53,011 nucleotides of DNA, taken from positions 1-53,011 of the forward strand of contig JALSIC010000051.1 in assembly GCA_026981935.1 (NCBI GenBank), written 5' to 3'. The stretch comes from Gammaproteobacteria bacterium (GTDB taxonomy: Bacteria > Pseudomonadota > Gammaproteobacteria > SZUA-140). Position numbers and translations under genes: made by a program. Below the pieces are notes generated by a model. That model had not been told where the DNA came from and did not search any database. It worked only from the letters and a program-made list of their open reading frames with translations. Of this stretch, positions 10,825 through 20,061 are shown piece after piece (position 1 is the stretch's first letter; every line of letters starts with the position of its first letter).

Positions 10825-11838
10825 ATGAGCGTGCGCCTGTCCTGCCTGTCCTGCCTGCTGCTCTTTGCCGCCCCCCTCCTGGCCGGTTACGAGCAGCGCC
10901 CCGAGGTGCGTGACTTCATCGCCACCATGGCAGACCGGCATGGTTTTTCGTCTTCCGAGCTGCAAGGGCTGTTCGCCCGCATCCAGCCGCGCCGGGAAGT
11001 GCTCGAGGCCATCAGCCGTCCTGCCGAAGCCAGACCCTGGCACCGCTATCGGCCCATCTTTCTCACCGAGCGGCGCATCCGGGAAGGCGCCGAATTCCTG
11101 CGGCACAACCGGGCGAGCCTCGCCCGCGCCGAGGCCGGATACGGCGTCCCGGCAGAACTCATCACGGCCATCCTGGGCGTGGAGACCTTCTACGGCAGGC
11201 ACCGCGGCCGCCATCCCGTGCTCGCCTCCCTCACCACCCTCGCCTTCGACTATCCCCAGCGCGGCCGTTTCTTCCGTGGCGAACTGGAACAGTTTCTGCT
11301 GCTGGCACGGGAAGAGGACATGGATCCCCTCTCCGCACTGGGCTCCTATGCCGGCGCCATGGGACAACCCCAGTTCATTGCCAGCAGTTTCCGTCATTAT
11401 GCCGTGGACTTCGACGGGGACGGCCGCCGTGACATCTGGAACAGCACGGCGGACGCCATCGGCAGCATTGCCAATTATCTCCAGCGCCATGGCTGGCAAC
11501 GCGATGCCGCCGTCGCCGTACCCGCCAGGGTCGAAGGCAACGAATACGGTAAGTTCGTCTACCGCAAGAGACCTCGCAAGCCGGCCCATACCGTGAGCGA
11601 ACTGCAGCGCCACGGCATCCGGTCTGTCAGGCCGCTGGCGGAAGACACGCGGGCCGCCCTGCTGGCACTGGAGACTGAATCAGGCCCCGAATACTGGCTC
11701 ACCTTCACCAATTTCCATGTCATCACCCGCTACAATCACAGCCCCCTGTATGCCATGGCCGTCTATCAGCTCAGCAGGGAAATCAGCGCCCTCGCCAAAG
11801 AGACAGGCAGCGGGGAACTCGCCGCCCATGGCCACTGA
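10825..11838 (+). CDS. mltB: Lytic murein transglycosylase B
   Basis: MltB cleaves the glycan strand of peptidoglycan to give 1,6-anhydromuropeptides. The 337-residue product matches the Slt35/MltB fold: catalytic glutamate in VETFYGRHRG at about residue 125, and conserved GAMGQPQFIASSF and YAVDFDGDGRRDIW blocks. The N-terminus is a short signal sequence, but no Cys follows the cleavage region, so unlike E. coli MltB it is probably soluble in the periplasm. The ATG at 10825 lies 5 bases after rodA; longer frames run inside rodA. It overlaps rlpA by 11 bases. Confidence 0.93.
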   Translation: MSVRLSCLSCLLLFAAPLLAGYEQRPEVRDFIATMADRHGFSSSELQGLFARIQPRREVLEAISRPAEARPWHRYRPIFLTERRIREGAEFLRHNRASLARAEAGYGVPAELITAILGVETFYGRHRGRHPVLASLTTLAFDYPQRGRFFRGELEQFLLLAREEDMDPLSALGSYAGAMGQPQFIASSFRHYAVDFDGDGRRDIWNSTADAIGSIANYLQRHGWQRDAAVAVPARVEGNEYGKFVYRKRPRKPAHTVSELQRHGIRSVRPLAEDTRAALLALETESGPEYWLTFTNFHVITRYNHSPLYAMAVYQLSREISALAKETGSGELAAHGH

Positions 11839-12826
11839 CGCAACAAACGGCGGACATCACCGGGTCCGGCATCACTGGCGGTGCTGGGTTGCCGGACTCG
11901 CCGTCTTTCTGGCGGGCTGCGGCAGCCTGCCCCGCCACATCCCAGGCCAGGCCGATGGGCCGCCCGGCTATGCCGTGGACGTGAATGCCATTCCCGATGC
12001 CGTGCCCCGCGTGGAGCCGCGCAGCCCCTACGGCAATCCCGAAGTCTACGAAGTGGCGGGCCGGCGCTACAAGGTCCTGGCGGACAGCCGCGGCTACGTG
12101 GAAAGGGGCATCGCCTCCTGGTACGGCACCAAGTTTCACGGCCGCCGGGCCGCCATCGGCGAACCCTACGACATGTTCGCCATGACCGCCGCCCACAAGA
12201 CCCTGCCCCTGCCCACCTATGTGGAAGTCACCAATCTGGAAAACGGGCGCAAGGTGATCGTGCGCGTCAACGACCGGGGGCCCTTCAAGGCCAACCGTAT
12301 CATCGATCTCTCCTACGCCGCGGCAGCCAAGCTGGGCATCGTGGAGACAGGCACGGGCATCGTGGAGATCCGGGCCATCGATCCCGTGGCCTGGCAACAG
12401 GCACGTCGACACCAGCCCGTTTCACGCCGGGCCACAGCACATGACGAGGCCCGCCCCCCGACCCCGGCCGCCCCCTCTCCGGCGCCGGCGCCCAGGCCCG
12501 TTGCAACCGGTATCTCAACTGGCATTTCAACTGGCATTTCAACTGGCGACTCGAACGGTGCTGACGGTCACGATACGGTGGAAAACGGAAACGCCACCCT
12601 CTATCTGCAGATCGGCGCCTTCAGCCAGCGCCAGAATGCCGAAGCGCTGCGCCGCCGACTGGAACCCCTGGCACCGGGCAATATCCGCATCGTGCATGCG
12701 AAGGCGGCCGGCCCGCCTCTCTACCGGGTGCACATCGGCCCCCTCTCCAGCGTCGAGGATGCCGACCGCCTGAGCCGTGACCTCGTCACCCTGGGGCTCG
12801 GCGAACCCCATATCGTCGTCTACTGA
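11828..12826 (+). CDS. rlpA: Septal-ring lytic transglycosylase RlpA, lipoprotein
   Basis: RlpA is an outer-membrane lipoprotein that cleaves denuded glycan strands. The 332-residue product has a lipobox, VFLAGC, with Cys at about 33. A double-psi beta-barrel at about 92-190 contains GIASWYGTKFHGRRAA, the LPTYVEVTNL block and VRVNDRGPF. A proline- and alanine-rich linker leads to a C-terminal SPOR domain (about 255-330) that binds denuded peptidoglycan. The start at 11828 puts the lipobox in the right place. Three 12-bp repeats in the linker add four-residue GIST units. It overlaps mltB. Confidence 0.93.
   Translation: MATDATNGGHHRVRHHWRCWVAGLAVFLAGCGSLPRHIPGQADGPPGYAVDVNAIPDAVPRVEPRSPYGNPEVYEVAGRRYKVLADSRGYVERGIASWYGTKFHGRRAAIGEPYDMFAMTAAHKTLPLPTYVEVTNLENGRKVIVRVNDRGPFKANRIIDLSYAAAAKLGIVETGTGIVEIRAIDPVAWQQARRHQPVSRRATAHDEARPPTPAAPSPAPAPRPVATGISTGISTGISTGDSNGADGHDTVENGNATLYLQIGAFSQRQNAEALRRRLEPLAPGNIRIVHAKAAGPPLYRVHIGPLSSVEDADRLSRDLVTLGLGEPHIVVY
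12509..12544 (+). repeat. 12-bp in-frame tandem repeats in the rlpA linker
   Basis: The units are GGTATCTCAACT (12509-12520) and two identical GGCATTTCAACT (12521-12532 and 12533-12544). Each adds GIST to the linker between the barrel and SPOR domains. The third unit is followed by a related GDSN codon block. Identical units suggest recent slippage. Confidence 0.85.
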
Positions 12827-12981
12827 AAACCCTGTTCGCCCGTTCCGTTTGGTCGGCCTGCTCATCGGTTACCCGGACTCAGGCAAACCCCCGACATGCG
12901 AACGAGGCATAAGAACGATGATTTGCCGCCCTGCTTGATAGTAGAATACGCCAGCAATGCGATACATGGAGATTCCGAGGC

Positions 12982-14130
12982 ATGCCCCTGCCTGAATTTG
13001 CCCGAACCATCATCCTGTTCACCGTTCTGCTGGCGCAGGCCTTCACTGCCGCTGCCGCGACACCCATCCCCGATCCGCCCCAGGTGGCCGCCCGCGCCTA
13101 CCTGTTGCAGGATTTCCACAGCGGACGCATCCTGGCCGAGGCCAACGCCCGCGAGCGGGTGGAGCCGGCCAGCCTCACCAAGCTCATGACGGCCTATATC
13201 GTGTTCAGCGAGCTGCGGGCCGGCACCATCCGTCTCGACGAGACCGTGCGTGTGAGCGAAAAGGCCTGGCGCACCGGCGGCTCGAAGATGTTCATCGAGG
13301 TAGACAAACTGGTCACCATCGAGGACCTGCTCAAGGGCATGATCGTCCAGTCGGGCAACGATGCCAGCGTGGCCCTGGCGGAGCACGTGGCAGGAAGCGA
13401 GGATGCCTTTGCCTCCCTCATGAACAACTACGCCGCCACCCTGGGGATGACCGATTCCCACTTCGTCAACAGTACCGGGCTGCCCCACCCGGACCATTAC
13501 ACCACGGCCCGTGACCTGGCCCTGCTCACCCGCGCCCTGATCCGCGACTTCCCGGAATACTACCAGTGGTATTCCCAGCGGGAATTCACCTACAACAACA
13601 TCACCCAGTACAATCGCAACAAGCTGCTGTGGCGGGATCCTTCCGTGGACGGCGTCAAGACCGGGCACACCAAGGCAGCCGGCTTCTGCCTCATCGCCTC
13701 GGCCAGGCGCGAGGACATGCGCCTCATCTCCGTGGTCCTGGGGGCCCGCAGCGAATCCGGGCGCGCCCAGGAGACCCAGAAACTGCTCAATTACGGTTTC
13801 CGCTTCTTCGAGACCCGCCGCCTCTATCCGGCAGGCCAGGTCCTGACCTCGGCCCGCATCTGGAAAGGCGAGGTGGAACAACTCCCCCTGGGGCTCACCG
13901 AGGACCTGTATGTCACCATCCCCCGCCGGCAATACGACAGGCTGGAGACTGCCATGGACATCGCCCCCCGGATCTCCGCCCCCGCTTCACGGGGCCAGGC
14001 CTATGGCACGCTTGAGATCCGCCTGGACGGCGAACTGGTGGCAAGCCGCCCCCTGGTGGCCCTGCGCAGCGTGGCCGAGGGCAGCCTCGTGCAGCGCCTC
14101 AGCGATGAATTTCTCCTCCTGTTCGAGTAA
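12982..14130 (+). CDS. dacA: D-alanyl-D-alanine carboxypeptidase (PBP5/6 type)
   Basis: DacA removes the terminal D-alanine from peptidoglycan pentapeptides at the periplasmic membrane face. The 382-residue product has a signal peptide (about 1-25), the catalytic SLTK motif with Ser64 and Lys67, SGND near 125 and KTGHT near 227. A PBP5 C-terminal beta domain and a short terminal segment, suited to an amphipathic membrane anchor, follow. It starts 155 bases after rlpA, so it may have its own promoter. The next gene begins just past its stop. Confidence 0.95.
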   Translation: MPLPEFARTIILFTVLLAQAFTAAAATPIPDPPQVAARAYLLQDFHSGRILAEANARERVEPASLTKLMTAYIVFSELRAGTIRLDETVRVSEKAWRTGGSKMFIEVDKLVTIEDLLKGMIVQSGNDASVALAEHVAGSEDAFASLMNNYAATLGMTDSHFVNSTGLPHPDHYTTARDLALLTRALIRDFPEYYQWYSQREFTYNNITQYNRNKLLWRDPSVDGVKTGHTKAAGFCLIASARREDMRLISVVLGARSESGRAQETQKLLNYGFRFFETRRLYPAGQVLTSARIWKGEVEQLPLGLTEDLYVTIPRRQYDRLETAMDIAPRISAPASRGQAYGTLEIRLDGELVASRPLVALRSVAEGSLVQRLSDEFLLLFE

Positions 14131-14140
14131 TAAGGCCCGC

Positions 14141-15007
14141 GTGCCCATCGTCTATCTCAACGGGCGCTTCATGCCCCTGGAAGAGGCGGCCATCTCACCC
14201 CTGGACCGCGGATTCATCTTCGGCGACGGCGTCTATGAGGTGATCCCGGTCTACAACGGCCATCTCTTCCGGCTGGACGAACACCTGCGGCGCCTGGATC
14301 TGAGCCTGGCCGGCATTCGCCTGGCACCGCCACACGACCACCGCGCGTGGCGGACCATTCTCGAGGAGATCCTGCGCCGCAACCCCGGCACCGAACAGTC
14401 CGTTTACCTGCAGGTGACCCGGGGCGTGGCGCGCCGGGACCACGCCTTCCCCCAGGACACCCGGCCCACGGTCTTCGTCATGAGCAGCCCCCTGGAGCCC
14501 ATGGCGGACTCGGTACGCCAACGCGGCGTCGCCGCCGTCCTCCTGGAGGACATCCGCTGGCAGTACTGCCATCTGAAGACCATCGCCCTGCTGCCCAATC
14601 TCCTCCTGCGCCAGGAAGCCCTGGACCGCGGCGCCGTGGAAGCCGTCCTGGTCCGCGACGGCGAGGTCACGGAGGGTGCCGCGAGCAACGTGTTTGCAGT
14701 ACACGGCGGGCGCGTCGTCACGCCGCCCAAAGGCCCCCGGCTGCTGCCGGGCATCACCCGGGACCTCGTCGTGGAACTGGGCCGGGCCCATGGCCTCCCG
14801 GTAGCCGAAGAGACCATCACCCCGGAGCAGCTCCGCACAGCGGACGAGATCTGGCTCACCAGCTCCACCCGCGAGATTCTGCCCGTCACCCGCCTCGACG
14901 GCCGGCCGGTGGGCAGCGGCTCTCCCGGTCCCTGCTGGCAACGCATGATGGCGCTGTACGCGCACTACAAGGCCGGCTACCGCAACGCCGGCCGCGCGGA
15001 GGCGTGA
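14141..15007 (+). CDS. dat: D-amino acid transaminase (fold type IV PLP enzyme)
   Basis: This enzyme interconverts D-alanine and D-glutamate with their 2-oxo acids, which can feed peptidoglycan synthesis. The 288-residue product shows the aminotransferase class IV pattern: RGFIFGDGVYEVIPVYNG near 27, the cofactor lysine in CHLKTIALLPN near 149, and the EGAASNVF phosphate-binding block. The preferred start is GTG at 14141, with AAGG placed five bases upstream; an ATG at 14105 would overlap dacA by 26 bases. A branched-chain transaminase is the main alternative, but the motifs and the dacA neighbour favour the D-specific enzyme. Confidence 0.87.
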   Translation: MPIVYLNGRFMPLEEAAISPLDRGFIFGDGVYEVIPVYNGHLFRLDEHLRRLDLSLAGIRLAPPHDHRAWRTILEEILRRNPGTEQSVYLQVTRGVARRDHAFPQDTRPTVFVMSSPLEPMADSVRQRGVAAVLLEDIRWQYCHLKTIALLPNLLLRQEALDRGAVEAVLVRDGEVTEGAASNVFAVHGGRVVTPPKGPRLLPGITRDLVVELGRAHGLPVAEETITPEQLRTADEIWLTSSTREILPVTRLDGRPVGSGSPGPCWQRMMALYAHYKAGYRNAGRAEA

Positions 15008-15289
15008 ATGACGACACACGGGGACAACGACGAAGACACCCTGCTGGAATTCCCCTGCGATTTCCCCATCAAGGTGATCGGCAGGGCGGCGCCGGATTTC
15101 GACGCACTGGTCTTTGGTCTCGTGCGTGCTCACGCCCCCGACCTCGGCGAGGGCGCCCTGCGCTCCCGGCTCAGTGGCGGCGGCAGGTACCAGGCCGTCA
15201 CCGTGGTGGTGCGCGCCACAAGCCGGGCGCAGCTCGATGCCATTTATCGGGAGCTGACCGCCTGCGAGCGCATCCTCATGGTGCTTTGA
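15008..15289 (+). CDS. ybeD: DUF493 family protein YbeD
   Basis: This 93-residue protein belongs to the small ACT-like DUF493/YbeD family that usually sits next to lipB in gammaproteobacteria. Recognition rests on the [13 protein letters not shown] opening, the [15 protein letters not shown] strand pair and the terminal [14 protein letters not shown], all typical of the family. Its biochemical role is not established; the lipoate connection is by context. The ATG immediately follows the dat stop with no gap, and lipB starts 4 bases after its own stop, so the three genes are tightly coupled. Confidence 0.88.
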   Translation: MTTHGDNDEDTLLEFPCDFPIKVIGRAAPDFDALVFGLVRAHAPDLGEGALRSRLSGGGRYQAVTVVVRATSRAQLDAIYRELTACERILMVL

Positions 15290-15293
15290 TGCC

Positions 15294-15950
15294 ATGAACC
15301 GAAGCCTGCTGGTACGCCACCTCGGCCGCCGCGACTATCTGTCCGTCTGGCGCGCCATGCAGTCCCTCACGGCTGGGCGGGACGAGAACACACCGGACGA
15401 ACTCTGGTTGCTGGAACACCCGCCCGTCTTCACCCTGGGCCTGGGAGGCCGCCCAGAGCATGTGCTGGCCCCCGGCGGGATCCCGGTCCTGCGCTGCGAC
15501 CGGGGCGGGCAGGTCACCTATCACGGTCCCGGCCAGCTGGTGGCCTATCTGCTGCTGGACCTGCGCCGCCTGTCCCTGGGCGTGAAGGCGCTGGTCAGGG
15601 ATACGGAAGCGGCGCTCATCGCCCTGCTGGCGGACTACGGTATCGCCGCGCGGCGCCGCCCCGGCGCGCCCGGGGTGTATGTGGGCGAGGACAAGGTGGC
15701 TGCCCTGGGGTTCCGGGTCCGGCGCGGCTGTTGTTACCACGGCCTCAGCCTCAACGTGGCCATGGACCTCTCCCCCTTCCAGCGCATCGACCCCTGTGGT
15801 TACCCAGGCCTGGGCGTCACCCAGCTCCTCGACCTGGGGGGACCCTCGGACCTGTCGCGGGTGGCGGACGATCTCGCCCGGCATCTGTCACGACGCTGGG
15901 AATACGTTACAATGGCGGCAGCGGCGGATATCCCGCCGCTGCCGGAATGA
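15294..15950 (+). CDS. lipB: Octanoyl-[acyl-carrier-protein]:protein octanoyltransferase
   Basis: LipB moves octanoate from acyl carrier protein to the lipoyl domains of 2-oxo acid dehydrogenases and GcvH, the first step of lipoate assembly. The 218-residue product has the family signature [12 protein letters not shown] near 71, the catalytic lysine in [10 protein letters not shown] near 131 and the catalytic cysteine in DPCGYPG near 168. Length and motifs are complete. It lies between ybeD and lipA in the usual order. Confidence 0.96.
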   Translation: MNRSLLVRHLGRRDYLSVWRAMQSLTAGRDENTPDELWLLEHPPVFTLGLGGRPEHVLAPGGIPVLRCDRGGQVTYHGPGQLVAYLLLDLRRLSLGVKALVRDTEAALIALLADYGIAARRRPGAPGVYVGEDKVAALGFRVRRGCCYHGLSLNVAMDLSPFQRIDPCGYPGLGVTQLLDLGGPSDLSRVADDLARHLSRRWEYVTMAAAADIPPLPE

Positions 15951-15975
15951 CCACACACAGCGAGCAGACAGCCCC

Positions 15976-16932
15976 ATGAGTTCCTCCCCCAGCAAACGAA
16001 CCGGCCTGCGCCAGCGTGGCCGGGACAAGGTGGCGCGCATCCCCGTCAAGGTGGAACCCACCGAGCGCCCCCCCCGCAAGCCCCGCTGGATCCGCGCCCG
16101 GGGCGCCGGCCATCCCAACGTCATTCGCCTCAAGGCGATCCTGCGCCGCCAGGGACTGCACACAGTCTGCGAAGAGGCCTCCTGCCCCAACCTGGGCGAA
16201 TGCTTCGGCCATGGCACCGCGACCTTCATGATCATGGGAGACATCTGCACCCGCCGCTGCCCCTTCTGCGATGTGAGCCACGGCAGGCCGCTGCCCCTGG
16301 ATCCCGACGAACCCCGGCGCCTGGCGGAAACCGTGCGCGCCATGGCACTGCGCTACGTGGTCATCACCTCGGTGGACCGGGACGACCTGCGCGACGGGGG
16401 CGCGGCCCACTTCGCCGCCTGCATCCAGGCCATCCGCGCCGCCACGCCCGCCACCCGTATCGAGATCCTGGTGCCGGATTTCCGCGGCCGCATGGCGAGC
16501 GCCCTGGAAGCCCTGGCGGCCGCGCCGGCGGATGTCTTCAACCACAACCTGGAGACCGTGCCCCGGCTCTACCGCCAGGTGCGGCCCGGCGCCGATTACC
16601 ATGCCTCCCTGGCGCTACTGCAACAGCACAAGGCGCGATTGCCCGATGTCCCCACCAAGTCGGGACTCATGCTGGGACTGGGGGAGACGCTCGATGAAGT
16701 GGAAGCGGTGCTGGCCGACCTCCGTGCCCATGGCTGCGACATGCTCACCCTGGGCCAGTACCTGCAGCCGAGCAAATATCACCTGCCTGTGCGCCGGTTC
16801 ATCACGCCGGAAGCATTCGACAGGCTCGCAGAGACGGCGCGCGCCATGGGCTTTCGCAATGTCGCGAGCGGCCCCATGGTCCGTTCGTCCTATCACGCCG
16901 ACCTCCAGGCGGCGGAGGGAAAGGTATTCTAA
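15976..16932 (+). CDS. lipA: Lipoyl synthase
   Basis: LipA is the radical-SAM enzyme that inserts two sulfurs into the octanoyl chain placed by LipB. The 318-residue protein carries both cluster motifs: the auxiliary [12 protein letters not shown] near 65 and the radical-SAM CTRRCPFC near 94. The C-terminal RSSYHAD supplies the conserved serine that ligates the auxiliary cluster. The ATG at 15976 is chosen because upstream codons in frame run through lipB. The first 45 residues are basic and proline-rich, as in many homologues. It ends the long plus-strand run. Confidence 0.96.
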   Translation: MSSSPSKRTGLRQRGRDKVARIPVKVEPTERPPRKPRWIRARGAGHPNVIRLKAILRRQGLHTVCEEASCPNLGECFGHGTATFMIMGDICTRRCPFCDVSHGRPLPLDPDEPRRLAETVRAMALRYVVITSVDRDDLRDGGAAHFAACIQAIRAATPATRIEILVPDFRGRMASALEALAAAPADVFNHNLETVPRLYRQVRPGADYHASLALLQQHKARLPDVPTKSGLMLGLGETLDEVEAVLADLRAHGCDMLTLGQYLQPSKYHLPVRRFITPEAFDRLAETARAMGFRNVASGPMVRSSYHADLQAAEGKVF

Positions 16933-16977
16933 TTGAAGATTACGTCATCTATCGATGTTCATCGCATAGCCCATATA

Positions 16978-17006
16978 TGGATGCAGGCCTGAAGGACCGG
17001 AATCCA
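16978..17006. repeat. TGGAT...ATCCA palindromic repeat
   Basis: TGGAT at 16978-16982 and ATCCA at 17002-17006 flank an inner GGCC/GGACC pair. It lies in the 228-base gap between the convergent genes lipA and midA, which otherwise shows only a weak hairpin (GGGGC/GCCCC near 17103-17119). Related hairpins occur between the trp genes. Confidence 0.55.
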
Positions 17007-17160
17007 GGGGAAAACGCGGTTTGTTCCAAGTTTCATTTCACCCCATACAGACTACCTATGCCATGGACCCGGCTGACTCTCATAATGCCACAACAATGCA
17101 ACGGGGCGGGAACGGCCCCATCGCTGCGACGGCCGGTATGGTGCACCACTACCGAAGCAT

Positions 17161-18333
17161 TCACAACCGCCTCCGGTCATCCCTGACGGCAAACCCGCAC
17201 AGGAGACCATCCCAGCCGCGGCTGAGCGCCAGCACCTTGCAGGCCTCGCCCATCTCTCCCGGCAGCAGCAGGGTGCGCAGCTGCCGGGCCTGTTCCACCT
17301 GCGCCTGGGGCGAATTTGCCTGCGCTGCCATATCCACCGCCAGCTCGGCAATGCCACAGCCCTGGAGAAAGGCCGCCTGGCTGGCGAATCCCTTCACGTC
17401 GAGCCCCGCCGAGACGGCGGCCTCGGCGAGCGCCGTGAAATCCACATGGGCAGTGATGTCCTGCAGGCCCGGCCAGCGCAGGGGATCGTCATGGGCACGA
17501 TGGCGGTAATAGCACATGAGGGTGCCGGCGAGGCGCTGGGGATGATAATACTCCGCCGCCGGGTAACCGTAATCCACGAGCAGGGCCACACCCTTTTCGA
17601 GAAATGCCCCCAGGCCGCGCACCCAGGCGCAGGCCGCTGGATTGACTTCGCAGACGTATCCCTCGGGCAGGTCCCGGCAACAAGACAAGGGCGCCTGGGC
17701 GAGCCGGGGATGACTCAGAGGGCCTTCTTCCCAGGCCAGACTGCCATCGTCTGCGAGCGTGACATAGAGTTCGAGAAAATCCCCGCCCCGTTTCACGAGA
17801 CGGTGCACGGGCATGGCATCCAGCACCTCGTTGGCCAGCACCACGCCCTGCCATCCCTTCCCCGGCGGGGCCTCCAGCCAGGCGATGCGCCTCATGAGCG
17901 AGGCAGGCAGGCGTTCACGCAGCAGCTCGGCCTGGCGCGCGCGCAGGGCCGCGCTGGTCTCCAGAATCAGATAGCGCCGTGGCAGGGCCCTGTCGTCTGC
18001 GAGCGCCCCGAGGACCTCCGCGGCCATGACACCGCTGCCGGCACCGAATTCCAGGATCTCGCCTCCCTCAAGCCCTGCCAGTACCTGGGCACACTGCCGC
18101 GCCATACAGCGGGAAAAGAGGGGGGAGAGTTCCGGCGCGGTGACGAAGTCTCCCTGCGCGCCGAACTGGCGCCTGCCCGCGGCATAATAACCCAGCCCCG
18201 GGGCGTGCAGCGCCAGGTTCATGTAACGGGCGAAGGGAATACGCCCGCCGCCGGCCCTGATCGCCGCCCTGACATGCGCCAGCACCCGTTCGCTGTGGGC
18301 GGCCTCATCCGCATCCGGCGCGGGGAGAAGCAT
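17161..18333 (-). CDS. SAM-dependent methyltransferase, MidA/NDUFAF7 family
   Basis: This protein of about 390 residues belongs to PF02636 (DUF185). The mitochondrial member dimethylates an arginine of a complex I subunit; the bacterial role is less clear. Visible blocks are ARYMNLALHAPGLGYYAAG, the GDFVTAPELSPLFS segment, and the SAM-binding EFGAGSGVMAAEVL near 90. VDYGYPAAEYYHP follows further on. I favour the ATG at 18333, preceded by AGGAG, but a GTG at 18351 in the same frame is possible. It is transcribed divergently from the pteridine reductase. Confidence 0.87.
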   Translation of the reverse strand: MLLPAPDADEAAHSERVLAHVRAAIRAGGGRIPFARYMNLALHAPGLGYYAAGRRQFGAQGDFVTAPELSPLFSRCMARQCAQVLAGLEGGEILEFGAGSGVMAAEVLGALADDRALPRRYLILETSAALRARQAELLRERLPASLMRRIAWLEAPPGKGWQGVVLANEVLDAMPVHRLVKRGGDFLELYVTLADDGSLAWEEGPLSHPRLAQAPLSCCRDLPEGYVCEVNPAACAWVRGLGAFLEKGVALLVDYGYPAAEYYHPQRLAGTLMCYYRHRAHDDPLRWPGLQDITAHVDFTALAEAAVSAGLDVKGFASQAAFLQGCGIAELAVDMAAQANSPQAQVEQARQLRTLLLPGEMGEACKVLALSRGWDGLLCGFAVRDDRRRL

Positions 18334-18405
18334 CGGCTCCTGCTGTCTCACCTTTCAGATCTCTCCGGTTTCACCACAATTGCGCTGGATTCGTTACGTG
18401 TAGGC

Positions 18406-18411
18406 TATACT
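18406..18411 (+). promoter_or_regulatory. -10 box very close to the pteridine reductase start
   Basis: TATACT lies only eight bases before the ATG at 18420. A TTGCGC 20 bases upstream (18380-18385) is a poor but possible -35. Transcription would begin at or within two bases of the ATG, and no clear ribosome-binding site precedes it, so a leaderless mRNA is possible. Confidence 0.4.
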
Positions 18412-18419
18412 GGACGACC

Positions 18420-19193
18420 ATGAACCAACCTGGCTTCCAGACCGGCGCGCCGTTTGCCCTGCCTGGGCGGGTCGCCCTCATTACCGGCGCGGCGCGGCGC
18501 GTAGGGGCAGTCATCGCCCAGGTCCTGCACGGCGAGGGAATGAACATCGCGCTTCATTACCGTCGCTCGCGCGGGGCCGCCGAGGCCTTGTGCCAGCGCC
18601 TCAACACCGAGCGGGAGAACTCCGCCATCGCGCTGGACTGCGACCTCCACGACACGGACCGCCTGCCGACCCTGGTGGCGCAGGCGAAAGCGCACTGGGG
18701 TCGTCTGGACGTGCTGGTCAACAATGCCTCCAGCTTCTACCCCACGCCCGTGGGCACCATCACGCCGGCCCACTGGGACGACCTGCTGGGCAGCAACCTG
18801 AAGGCGCCCCTCTTTCTCTCCCAGGCCGCAGCACCGGCCCTGCGCGAACAGGGCGGCTGCATCGTCAACATCACCGACATTCACGCCCAGCGCCCCCTCA
18901 AGTCCTACCCAGTATACAGCATCGCCAAGGCGGGGCTGGTCATGCTCACCCGCAGCCTCGCGCGGGAACTGGGTCCCGAGATCCGCGTCAACGCGGTGGC
19001 GCCGGGGGCCATTCTGTGGCCGGAAGAGGAAGTGGAGGAAATCGTCAAGCAGCGCATCATCGCCCGCACTGCCCTCAAGCGCCAGGGACATCCCGTGGAC
19101 GTGGCGCGTGCCGTGCTGTTCCTGGTGCGCGATGCGGACTACATCAGCGGCGAGATCATCGCGGTGGACGGCGGACGCCTGCTGGGTGATTAG
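18420..19193 (+). CDS. Pteridine reductase (short-chain dehydrogenase)
   Basis: This 257-residue SDR enzyme is predicted to reduce dihydropterins such as dihydromonapterin or dihydrofolate with NADPH. It has TGAARRVG in the cofactor-binding turn; the arginine pattern is typical of pteridine reductases rather than generic SDRs. It also has NNASSFYPTP, the catalytic YSIAKAG near 163 and a C-terminal ISGEIIAVDGG. The convergent folK and folB neighbours support a pterin role. FolM is the E. coli counterpart, but I leave the symbol blank because PTR1-like and FolM-like forms are hard to separate by eye. Confidence 0.88.
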   Translation: MNQPGFQTGAPFALPGRVALITGAARRVGAVIAQVLHGEGMNIALHYRRSRGAAEALCQRLNTERENSAIALDCDLHDTDRLPTLVAQAKAHWGRLDVLVNNASSFYPTPVGTITPAHWDDLLGSNLKAPLFLSQAAAPALREQGGCIVNITDIHAQRPLKSYPVYSIAKAGLVMLTRSLARELGPEIRVNAVAPGAILWPEEEVEEIVKQRIIARTALKRQGHPVDVARAVLFLVRDADYISGEIIAVDGGRLLGD

Positions 19194-19210
19194 GTTTCAG
19201 GCAGGCACTC

Positions 19211-19699
19211 TCAGATGGAAAAGGACACCTTGCGCAGGCCCTGATCCTGTCCATCGAAATCCCGCCAGAGGGCCGCGAAACTGCGGCCGAGGACGGGATG
19301 ACGCCGCTCCCCGGCGATCTCCGCCAGGGGGCAGAGGACAAAGGCATACCGGGTGATTTCCTCGCGGGGCAGGCGGATGCGACCCTCTTCCAGCACTGCG
19401 TCGCCGTACAGCAGCAGGTCCATGTCCAGGGTGCGGTCGGAAAACCGCGGTCCTTCGCGCCTGCGCCCGTGCCGGGCCTCCAGCGCCTGCAGGTGGGCGC
19501 CGATCTCCGCAACCGGTTCGTCACTGTCGAAGGCTGCCACCAGATTGTAGAAGTCCGCGCCCGGGAAACCCACCGCGGCAGTCTCGTAGACCGAGGAAAG
19601 TTGCACCGCACCATAGCGATGGCGCAGGCCCTGTACGGCGGCACGCACATGGGCCTCGCGGTCCACGTTGCTGCCGATGCTGACATAGACCCGGGGCAT
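19211..19699 (-). CDS. folK: 6-hydroxymethyl-dihydropterin pyrophosphokinase
   Basis: FolK transfers pyrophosphate from ATP to 6-hydroxymethyl-7,8-dihydropterin in folate synthesis. The 162-residue product begins MPRVYVSIGSNVDRE and carries the signature RFSDRTLDMDLLLYGD with the metal-binding aspartates, followed by LPREEITRYAFVLCPLAEIA. The ATG at 19699 overlaps the folB stop as ATGA. Longer readings in this frame run through folB and are not used. It converges on the pteridine reductase with a 17-base gap and no visible terminator. Confidence 0.95.
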   Translation of the reverse strand: MPRVYVSIGSNVDREAHVRAAVQGLRHRYGAVQLSSVYETAAVGFPGADFYNLVAAFDSDEPVAEIGAHLQALEARHGRRREGPRFSDRTLDMDLLLYGDAVLEEGRIRLPREEITRYAFVLCPLAEIAGERRHPVLGRSFAALWRDFDGQDQGLRKVSFSI

Positions 19700-20061
19700 C
19701 AGCCAGCCTCGCCCCGCTCGATGAGCACCCCCACGTCCCGCGCCCCGCGGATGGCCCCTTTCTTGTTGACCCGCAGACGCAGCCAGGGCACGCCGAACTC
19801 CCGCATCACCAGCTCGGCCACCCGTTCCGCGAGGGTCTCCACGAGCTGGAAGCGGCTCTCTTCGACGAAACGGATCACCGCCTTGGCCACGGCCTTGTAG
19901 TCCAGGGTGTCCTCGATGGCATCGCTGGCCGCGGCACGGCGGATGTCCGTGGCCATTTCCAGGTCCAGGCTGACGGTCTGGCGCACGCGCCGCTCCCATT
20001 CGAAGATACCGATGATGGTGTCCACCTTGAGATCGTAGAGATAGATGATGTCCCGCGCCAT
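19699..20061 (-). CDS. folB: Dihydroneopterin aldolase
   Basis: FolB converts 7,8-dihydroneopterin to 6-hydroxymethyl-dihydropterin, the substrate of FolK encoded immediately downstream. The 120-residue protein has the standard length. It opens with DIIYLYDLKVDTIIGIFEWER, whose IGIFEWE motif is the family hallmark, and has the pocket block around FVEESRFQLVETLAERVA. It is first in a two-gene operon and divergent from plsY, with 95 bases between starts. Confidence 0.95.
   Translation of the reverse strand: MARDIIYLYDLKVDTIIGIFEWERRVRQTVSLDLEMATDIRRAAASDAIEDTLDYKAVAKAVIRFVEESRFQLVETLAERVAELVMREFGVPWLRLRVNKKGAIRGARDVGVLIERGEAG

Noticed and set aside
14105-15007. dat starting at ATG 14105 inside dacA
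   Set aside because: It adds 12 residues not typical of the family; the GTG at 14141 has a well-placed AAGG and gives the expected N-terminus.
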